Source: Dethiobacter sp. (GTDB lineage Bacteria > Bacillota > Dethiobacteria > Dethiobacterales > Dethiobacteraceae). Taken from it: DNA of 64,000 nt. A program made the translations under genes and the position numbers. Location of the stretch: the NCBI GenBank assembly GCA_018335875.1, contig JAGXRN010000009.1, positions 1 through 64,000 on the forward strand. The letters run 5' to 3'. Positions 58,737-64,000 of this stretch are shown here, piece after piece. Positions within the stretch are counted from its first letter, which is position 1. Each line of letters begins with the position of its first letter. Below the pieces are notes generated by a model that made no database searches, was not told the DNA's origin, and saw only the letters and a list, made by a program, of their open reading frames with translations.

Positions 58737-61193
58737 TTAGCCCTGATTATTTGCCGGCACTGCCTCAGCTTTGCTGAAGACAAGCACATCATCCACCACA
58801 TCGACCAAAATGGTGTCGTTGTGGGTGAAAGTACCCCGCAGCATTTTTTCTGAGATTTCATCTTCGATCAATTTCTGGATAACCCTGCGCAGCGGCCTTG
58901 CTCCGTAGGTAGGGTCATATCCTTCTTTTGCCAGCATCATTTTTGCCGCAGTTGTAATCTCCATCCGTAAACCGTAGTCACTAAGGCGCGTTGTGAGTTC
59001 GCGCAGCATTAAATCAACAATTTCTGTCAGATGCTCCTCTGCAAGAGGGTGAAAGACAATAACTTCATCGATTCTGTTGAGGAATTCAGGGCGGAAGGTG
59101 CGCTTCAACTCATCCATCACCTGGCTCTTCATATTTTCATAGGATTTATCATCCACACCGGGCCTGAAGCCAAGCACAGCCTGCTTGCGCAAGTGAGTAG
59201 CGCCAACGTTTGATGTCATTATGATTACAGCATTGCGAAAATCAACAGTACGCCCCTTACCGTCAGTGAGCCTGCCGTCTTCAAGCACCTGCAGCAGTAC
59301 ATTGAACACTTCCGGGTGCGCCTTTTCAATCTCATCAAAGAGGATCACTGAATAAGGCTTGCGCCGCACCTTTTCAGTCAACTGGCCTCCCTCGTCATAC
59401 CCTACATAGCCGGGGGGAGCGCCTACTAAACGCGCGGTGGTATGCTTTTCCATGTATTCCGACATATCAAGACGGACCATGGCATCCTCATCACCAAAAA
59501 GACTCTCCGCCAGGGCTCTGGCCAACTCTGTCTTGCCTACACCGGTAGGGCCGAGGAAGATAAATGAACCTATGGGCCTTTTTGGATCTTTCAATCCGGC
59601 CCTGGCCCTGCGTATAGCCCTTGACACTGCTTTGACAGACTCATCCTGGCCCACAACACGCTGATGCAGGATTGCTTCCATGTTAAGCAGGCGCTCGGTT
59701 TCTTCTTCGGCCAGTTTTTTCACAGGGATACCAGTCCACGCTGCAACGATATGGGCAATGTCATTGGCACCCACAGAGGATTGGTCAGTAACCTTGCGCT
59801 GCTCCCACTCTTTTTTCTGATTCTGCAGTGTTTCTTTAAGCTGCTGTTCCTTGTCACGCAGCTTGGCTGCCAACTCAAATTCCTGGCTGCGTATTGCCGC
59901 CTCTTTTTCATTGCGAAGAGTCTCCAGCCTTTCTTCCAACTCCTTTAAGTCCGGAGGCGCGGTATAGGCTTTAAGGCGCACGCGTGAAGCGGCCTCGTCT
60001 ATTAAATCTATGGCTTTATCAGGTAAAAAGCGGTCGGTGATATAGCGGTCGGATAGCCTGACTGCAGCATCCAGAGCTTCGTCGCTGATCTTTACCCTGT
60101 GATGGGCTTCGTAGCGGTCACGCAGTCCTTTAAGAATATCCAGTGATTCTTCCTTACTTGGCTCGCCCACGGTGATGGGCTGGAAGCGCCTCTCCAGTGC
60201 CGGGTCTCTTTCGATATGCTTTCTGTATTCATCCAAAGTTGTGGCGCCGATGGCCTGCAGTTCTCCGCGGGCCAGTGCGGGCTTAAGGATATTGGAGGCA
60301 TCGATGGCGCCCTCGGCGGCACCGGCGCCAATCAGGGTGTGGAGTTCATCAATGAATACAATCACGTTGCCTGCGCTGCGCAACTCGTCCATTAGCTTGC
60401 GCAACCGCTCCTCAAATTCACCTCGATACTTAGTGCCTGCCACCACGGCAGCCAGTTCGAGGGTCACCACACGCTTATTTTTCAGCGTCTCAGGCACCTT
60501 GGCCTCGATAATCCTCTGTGCAAGCCCCTCCGCAATGGCAGTCTTGCCCACACCGGGTTCACCTATCAGGCAGGGATTGTTTTTTGTGCGCCTGGATAGA
60601 ATCTGTATCACACGCTCTATTTCCAATTCACGGCCAATAACGGGGTCGAGCTTGCCCTCGCGCGCCAGCCGTGTCAAATCACGGCCAAATTGATCCACAG
60701 TGGGTGTTTGCGGCACTGCTTTTCCTGCTTCAACCGGTAATGGCTCGTCACTTGAGCCAAGCAGGCCAAGAACAGACTTGCGAGCCCTTTGCAGGTCAGC
60801 CCCCAGGTTGGTCAGCACCTGGGCGGCAATTCCCTCACCTTCACGTATCAGCCCAAGCAGCAGATGCTCGGTACCCACATAATTATGTCCAAGGTTCTGG
60901 CCTTCTTCAATTGCCAGCTCAATCACCTTCTTGGCGCGCGGTGTATAATTAACCCCTTGGTGGGTGGGACGCTGGTCCGTTTTGCCAAATAACTTCTCTA
61001 CTTCTGAACGTATGCTGTCCAGTTCAACACCCAGTGCAAGCAGAACTTTGGCAGCAATTCCTTCACCTTCTCTGACCAATCCAAGCAAAATGTGTTCAGT
61101 CCCCACAAAACTGTGATTGAAGCGCTTTGCTTCGTCCTGTGCCAGGACAAGAACTTTTTGTGCTCTTTCGGTAAATCTCCCAAACATAAACAT
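58737..61193 (-). CDS. clpC: ClpC AAA+ unfoldase
   Basis: AGGAGG upstream of the ATG at 61193 gives about 818 residues. It has two N-terminal Clp repeats ('[20 protein letters not shown]' and '[20 protein letters not shown]'), AAA module 1 with [15 protein letters not shown], a UVR-containing middle region ('[20 protein letters not shown]'), AAA module 2 with [15 protein letters not shown] and a C-terminal D2-small domain. It unfolds substrates for ClpP, including proteins marked by McsB. It is the last gene of the class III heat-shock operon. Confidence 0.97.
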   Translation of the reverse strand: MFMFGRFTERAQKVLVLAQDEAKRFNHSFVGTEHILLGLVREGEGIAAKVLLALGVELDSIRSEVEKLFGKTDQRPTHQGVNYTPRAKKVIELAIEEGQNLGHNYVGTEHLLLGLIREGEGIAAQVLTNLGADLQRARKSVLGLLGSSDEPLPVEAGKAVPQTPTVDQFGRDLTRLAREGKLDPVIGRELEIERVIQILSRRTKNNPCLIGEPGVGKTAIAEGLAQRIIEAKVPETLKNKRVVTLELAAVVAGTKYRGEFEERLRKLMDELRSAGNVIVFIDELHTLIGAGAAEGAIDASNILKPALARGELQAIGATTLDEYRKHIERDPALERRFQPITVGEPSKEESLDILKGLRDRYEAHHRVKISDEALDAAVRLSDRYITDRFLPDKAIDLIDEAASRVRLKAYTAPPDLKELEERLETLRNEKEAAIRSQEFELAAKLRDKEQQLKETLQNQKKEWEQRKVTDQSSVGANDIAHIVAAWTGIPVKKLAEEETERLLNMEAILHQRVVGQDESVKAVSRAIRRARAGLKDPKRPIGSFIFLGPTGVGKTELARALAESLFGDEDAMVRLDMSEYMEKHTTARLVGAPPGYVGYDEGGQLTEKVRRKPYSVILFDEIEKAHPEVFNVLLQVLEDGRLTDGKGRTVDFRNAVIIMTSNVGATHLRKQAVLGFRPGVDDKSYENMKSQVMDELKRTFRPEFLNRIDEVIVFHPLAEEHLTEIVDLMLRELTTRLSDYGLRMEITTAAKMMLAKEGYDPTYGARPLRRVIQKLIEDEISEKMLRGTFTHNDTILVDVVDDVLVFSKAEAVPANNQG

Positions 61194-61218
61194 TTTATCC
61201 CCTCCTAGATACCGTTTT

Positions 61219-62277
61219 TTAAACTTTGCCGGCACCCAAACGTTTATTGATTAAGCGGGCTCTTTCCATATCACGCTCTAACCCATCCAGTTCCTTTCCC
61301 GTCCACACCTGGAGACAGGCAGGCTGCAGCATTACCATCAGTTCTTTCATGACACTGCCGTCAACTTCGTCAATCAGCCCGCTGTCGATCCCAAGACGGA
61401 CATCGGACAAAAGCTGCATCGCCTCCTGCGACGACAGTACACGGGCATAGCGCAGTATACCCAGAGCACGGTTTACACGGTCCGCCAGGCGTTCGCGCCC
61501 TTCATTCAAAAGAAGCTGCCTGGCCTGAAATTCCTGCTCAATAACCTGCTTTGTCACACTATAAAGGTTGCGCACAATTTCCACTTCACTCTGTCCCAGT
61601 GTAATCTGGTTGGATATCTGCACCAGGTTGCCCACCATTTCAGACCCTTCTCCATACAGGCCTCTCACTGCCAGGCCAACCTGGGCAATTGCAGCCAGCA
61701 CCCTGTTAATTTGCTTTGTCAGTACCAAAGCCGGCAGGTGAACCATGACCGAGGCACGCAGTCCCGTTCCCACATTTGTCGGGCATACTGTTAAGTAACC
61801 CCAGTTTTCGTCAAAAGCATAGTCAAGTTCCCGCTCAAGCAAATCATCGTAGCTCATGGCCTCCTGGAGCGCCTGTTCCAGCTGCAGCCCCGGCAGCAGG
61901 CACTGAATACGCAGGTGGTCTTCTTCATTGATCATAATGATAACTGCTTCATCCTGCCTCATAAGCACCGCGGAGTTGTGAGGTTCCCTGACAAGAAGCG
62001 GGCTTATAAGGTGTTTTTCTATCAGGACCTGCCGCTGCAGCGGGAGCACATCCTTAACCTGGAAAAAAGCAAAATCAGCAAAATCCCGGTTTTTCTGTTC
62101 ATAGATGCTTTTTACCTGTTTTTGAACTTCTTCAGTTTGGCTGTCGGGAGCAAGATAAGGAAAAGACATATTATTTATGTTTCTGGCCAGGCGTACACGG
62201 CTGCTCAGTACTATTTCACCATCGGGGCCATGTCCGTCCATCCATTTGCTGCTGATTTGTTCATAACCATCAGGCAT
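61219..62277 (-). CDS. mcsB: protein arginine kinase McsB
   Basis: GGTGGG upstream of the ATG at 62277 gives about 352 residues. Phosphagen-kinase-like motifs include '[20 protein letters not shown]', '[20 protein letters not shown]', '[20 protein letters not shown]' (the catalytic Cys) and '[14 protein letters not shown]'. It phosphorylates arginines, including in CtsR, marking them for ClpCP. It overlaps mcsA by 8 bp. Confidence 0.96.
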   Translation of the reverse strand: MPDGYEQISSKWMDGHGPDGEIVLSSRVRLARNINNMSFPYLAPDSQTEEVQKQVKSIYEQKNRDFADFAFFQVKDVLPLQRQVLIEKHLISPLLVREPHNSAVLMRQDEAVIIMINEEDHLRIQCLLPGLQLEQALQEAMSYDDLLERELDYAFDENWGYLTVCPTNVGTGLRASVMVHLPALVLTKQINRVLAAIAQVGLAVRGLYGEGSEMVGNLVQISNQITLGQSEVEIVRNLYSVTKQVIEQEFQARQLLLNEGRERLADRVNRALGILRYARVLSSQEAMQLLSDVRLGIDSGLIDEVDGSVMKELMVMLQPACLQVWTGKELDGLERDMERARLINKRLGAGKV

Positions 62278-62803
62278 TGCTCTTCCCACCTTCGTTATCA
62301 AGGCTTGTTTCCAGCTTCCTGATTTCATCGCGTATCCTTGCTGCCTCTTCGAACTCTTCGCGTGTTATACAGGCCTGCAAGTCCCGGCGCAGTACGTCTA
62401 TATCCCGGCGTACCTTAATAATGCCGCCTGTCCTGTGAGGAACCTTCCCCACATGCTGGGCAGAGCCGTGAATGCGTCGGAAAACCGGGAGCAGGCGGTC
62501 TTTAAAAGTGGAGTAGCAGCTGCTGCAGCCAAATCTTCCGATTTGTCCAAACTGGGCATATGTCAGGCCGCAGTTTTCACACTGTACTTTAACCTGAAAC
62601 CCCGGAGTCTGCCCCAGGGAAGGCTCCATACTAAGCAAGCCTGTTAAAAGATTTTGTATGGAAAAAGGCGTAGGAGCGGTAAAACCAAAGTCGCCTTTTT
62701 CGCCGGCACATTGCTCACAAAGGTGGAAGACTTCCTTTTCACCGTTAATTATTTTTGTCAGATGAACAGTAGCCGTCCTTTTTTCACATTCCTGACAAAA
62801 CAA
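62270..62803 (-). CDS. mcsA: McsA, activator of McsB
   Basis: 177 residues with a TTG start and GGAGG upstream. Four CxxC zinc motifs are visible (CQEC, CEQC, CENC, CSSC), then a C-terminal UVR domain 'LRRDLQACITREEFEEAARI'. It stimulates McsB kinase activity. Order ctsR-mcsA-mcsB-clpC is canonical. Confidence 0.95.
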   Translation of the reverse strand: MFCQECEKRTATVHLTKIINGEKEVFHLCEQCAGEKGDFGFTAPTPFSIQNLLTGLLSMEPSLGQTPGFQVKVQCENCGLTYAQFGQIGRFGCSSCYSTFKDRLLPVFRRIHGSAQHVGKVPHRTGGIIKVRRDIDVLRRDLQACITREEFEEAARIRDEIRKLETSLDNEGGKSNA

Positions 62804-62818
62804 GTTTATCGCCTCCTG

Positions 62819-63286
62819 CTAAGATTCATGTAGAAGGGCTTCAAGCATTCTGGCCAGCATGGCAGCCCTCAGTCTGCACAAGTTTTCTTCCTCCTGCCGG
62901 GCATCATTGCGCACAGCGGCTTTCATCAGCAGTGACTCACGTCTGGTAATTAATCTTGTGTCTGCAAGCCGCTCCACAAAGTCAATGGCCTCCTGCGGGG
63001 TAATGCCGTCCCGGACCAGGCTGCGCAACAACTCAACCAACTGCACAACCCTTTCACGGTTTAAGTCAAGACGCCTGATGCGCAGGTAGCCTCCGCCGCC
63101 GCGCCTGCTGTCAACCAGGTAGCCGCGCTCCGGAGTAAATCTGGTAGACATCACATAATTTATCTGTGAAGGCACACATTTAAACCGCTCTGCCAATTCT
63201 TTGCGCTGCAGCAGGATGGTAGCACTGGGACTGGCCTCCAACAGGCACTTAATATAGTTTTCTATGGAGTTCACTAAATTACTCAT
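62819..63286 (-). CDS. ctsR: CtsR heat-shock repressor
   Basis: 155 residues. 'QRKELAERFKCVPSQINYVM', 'STRFTPERGYLVDSRRGGGG' and 'YLRIRRLDLN' form the CtsR winged helix with the glycine-rich thermosensing loop. It represses its own operon through the CtsR box directly upstream. AAAGGGG lies before the ATG. Confidence 0.97.
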   Translation of the reverse strand: MSNLVNSIENYIKCLLEASPSATILLQRKELAERFKCVPSQINYVMSTRFTPERGYLVDSRRGGGGYLRIRRLDLNRERVVQLVELLRSLVRDGITPQEAIDFVERLADTRLITRRESLLMKAAVRNDARQEEENLCRLRAAMLARMLEALLHES

Positions 63287-63299
63287 CGCGACCCCTTTG

Positions 63300-63316
63300 T
63301 CTGACCTATTTTGACC
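63300..63316 (-). promoter_or_regulatory. CtsR box
   Basis: On the minus strand: GGTCAAA-ATA-GGTCAGA, matching the CtsR heptad direct repeat (RGTCAAANANRGTCAAA) with one change. It lies between the -10 box and the ctsR start codon. Confidence 0.85.
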
Positions 63317-63325
63317 TTTAAGTTT

Positions 63326-63354
63326 ATTATAGTTTCCTATCCTCTTTTATTCAA
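63326..63354 (-). promoter_or_regulatory. promoter of the ctsR operon
   Basis: On the minus strand: TTGAAT, 17 bp, TATAAT. It is a sigma-A-type promoter with the CtsR box just downstream. Confidence 0.8.
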
Positions 63355-63454
63355 TAGGATTATTTTACCATGGCAGGGGATAACAGGCCGTTATGAGCAG
63401 AAAATCTTATTTATCTTACAATAACGTATTATTTCATTATCATGCAGAAAAAAA

Positions 63455-63468
63455 ACGCCTCCCGGCGT
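63455..63468 (-). terminator. terminator of the mgtC-like gene
   Basis: ACGCC-N4-GGCGT followed on the minus strand by TTTTTTTT, 29 bp after the stop codon. Confidence 0.8.
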
Positions 63469-63496
63469 GATATTTTTATGGCACAAGCGCCCATCG

Positions 63497-64000
63497 CTAT
63501 CTTTGCTGTCTTGGCAGTGAGCAGGTGCCTGTTTCCTCTCCATCCCAGGAAACTTCCAGCATACCCGCGACGCGGAGCAACTGCTGCATCAGGTTATGCG
63601 CGTTGAAGTCACCGGGTATTTTAACTTCAAAGTCAATTGTGATGGTTTCAGCGCCGTATGCTTCCATAAATTCCGTGGATGACAGATTGACATTGGTAAT
63701 GCTCATGCCGTGCTCGCCAAGAACAGTGCCCACACGGCCAAGGAGCCCTGGTTGGTCAACAGCACGTATCCACAGTGACTTTTTGCAGCGCCGCCTGCTC
63801 AGGTATGATTCAACTGAGGAAAGAGAAAAAAGAGAGATAAGCACCAGCACGGTGGCTGCTGCTGCTGCCACGTGGAGCCCAATCCCCACTGCAAGGCCGA
63901 TGCCTGCCACAACCCACAGGCTGGCCGCTGTGGTCAAACCCCGCACAGCACTTCCCTGGCGCATAATTGTACCGGCGCCTAAGAAACCAATACCGCTTAC
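63497..64000 (-). CDS. MgtC/SapB family protein with C-terminal ACT-like domain (5' end missing)
   Basis: The frame stays open to the window edge, so the ATG in the ORF track is internal: the residues before it read VSGIGFLGAGTI, the family hallmark, followed by 'MRQGSAVRGLTTAASLWVVA'. Two more membrane helices follow, then a soluble C-terminal domain ('WIRAVDQPGLLGRVGTVLGE') resembling an ACT regulatory module. MgtC-family membrane proteins are linked to magnesium limitation and virulence or envelope homeostasis in other bacteria. At least 168 residues are seen; the N-terminal helices lie outside. Confidence 0.88.
   Translation of the reverse strand, partial: VSGIGFLGAGTIMRQGSAVRGLTTAASLWVVAGIGLAVGIGLHVAAAAATVLVLISLFSLSSVESYLSRRRCKKSLWIRAVDQPGLLGRVGTVLGEHGMSITNVNLSSTEFMEAYGAETITIDFEVKIPGDFNAHNLMQQLLRVAGMLEVSWDGEETGTCSLPRQQR

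Noticed and set aside
60172-60693. 173-residue Ser/Arg-rich plus-strand ORF opposite clpC
   Set aside because: Low-complexity antisense translation of a conserved gene.

Overview
The window reads as a chromosomal segment of an anaerobic, Wood-Ljungdahl-type member of the Bacillota. It carries a complete carbonyl-branch operon (cooC-acsA-acsB-acsC-acsV-acsD-acsE) that runs into metV and metF. It also carries the Gram-positive class III heat-shock operon ctsR-mcsA-mcsB-clpC and a Spo0E-like sporulation phosphatase. Unusually for an acetogen-like genome, it also holds a full System I cytochrome c maturation set (ccmABCDEFH plus a CcmI-like protein). This combination recalls cytochrome-containing, sulfur- or metal-respiring acetogen relatives such as Dethiobacter; that placement is inference only.

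Layout. 0.25-4.6 kb, minus strand: a DUF2318 / Gly-Cys-rich / FtsX permease / ATPase / FtsX permease operon. 4.7-15.5 kb, minus strand: one tightly packed run of about 17 genes from a (frameshifted) secreted protein through ccmE-F-H-I-A-B-C-D to a second DUF2318 plus FtsX permease, ending in a 52-codon fragment of the redox repressor Rex. 15.6-17.5 kb: another ATPase plus FtsX permease pair. 17.7-19.1 kb: a BlaR1-like M56 protease and its BlaI-family repressor. 19.3-23.2 kb, plus strand: an ICMT-like methyltransferase, Spo0E-like, DUF2680, a LysM-G5-M23 peptidase, a CCxHH membrane protein and a lipoprotein. 23.4-27.2 kb: a copA copper ATPase split by an IS630-family element. 27.3-29.8 kb, minus strand: several very small Cys/His/Met-rich proteins and an M23 peptidase. 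29.9-35.5 kb: an orphan hydrogenase-type protease and pyrC-K-D-F-E behind a DUF3786 gene. 35.6-44.4 kb: an M23 peptidase, a SatD/DUF3307 module flanked by direct repeats, Sir2, a ComK-like/ComFB-like fusion, a TPR-HTH protein, YhaM and an MBL hydrolase. 44.4-58.4 kb: the Wood-Ljungdahl operon. 58.7-63.3 kb: the clpC operon. 63.5-64.0 kb: a partial MgtC-family gene.

How it fits together. The most striking signal is a dispersed 17-bp dyad, TACTACA-N3-TGTAGTA, found at seven intergenic places between 4.5 and 29.4 kb. It lies in the blaI promoter, between the -35 and -10 of two other promoters, and over the likely transcription start or Shine-Dalgarno of the rest. It looks like the operator of the BlaI-family repressor encoded here. 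That would place the cytochrome c maturation operon, three FtsX/LolD-type transporter units, a methyltransferase and two paralogous Met/His-rich mini-proteins under one membrane-protease-triggered regulon whose sensor lacks a beta-lactam-binding domain. The Wood-Ljungdahl operon carries a GltD-like/ferredoxin/MvhD fusion next to metVF, a candidate electron-transfer partner for methylene-THF reductase.

Starts were adjusted from the ORF track where a Shine-Dalgarno sequence clearly decides them. No rRNA, tRNA or CRISPR array was seen.
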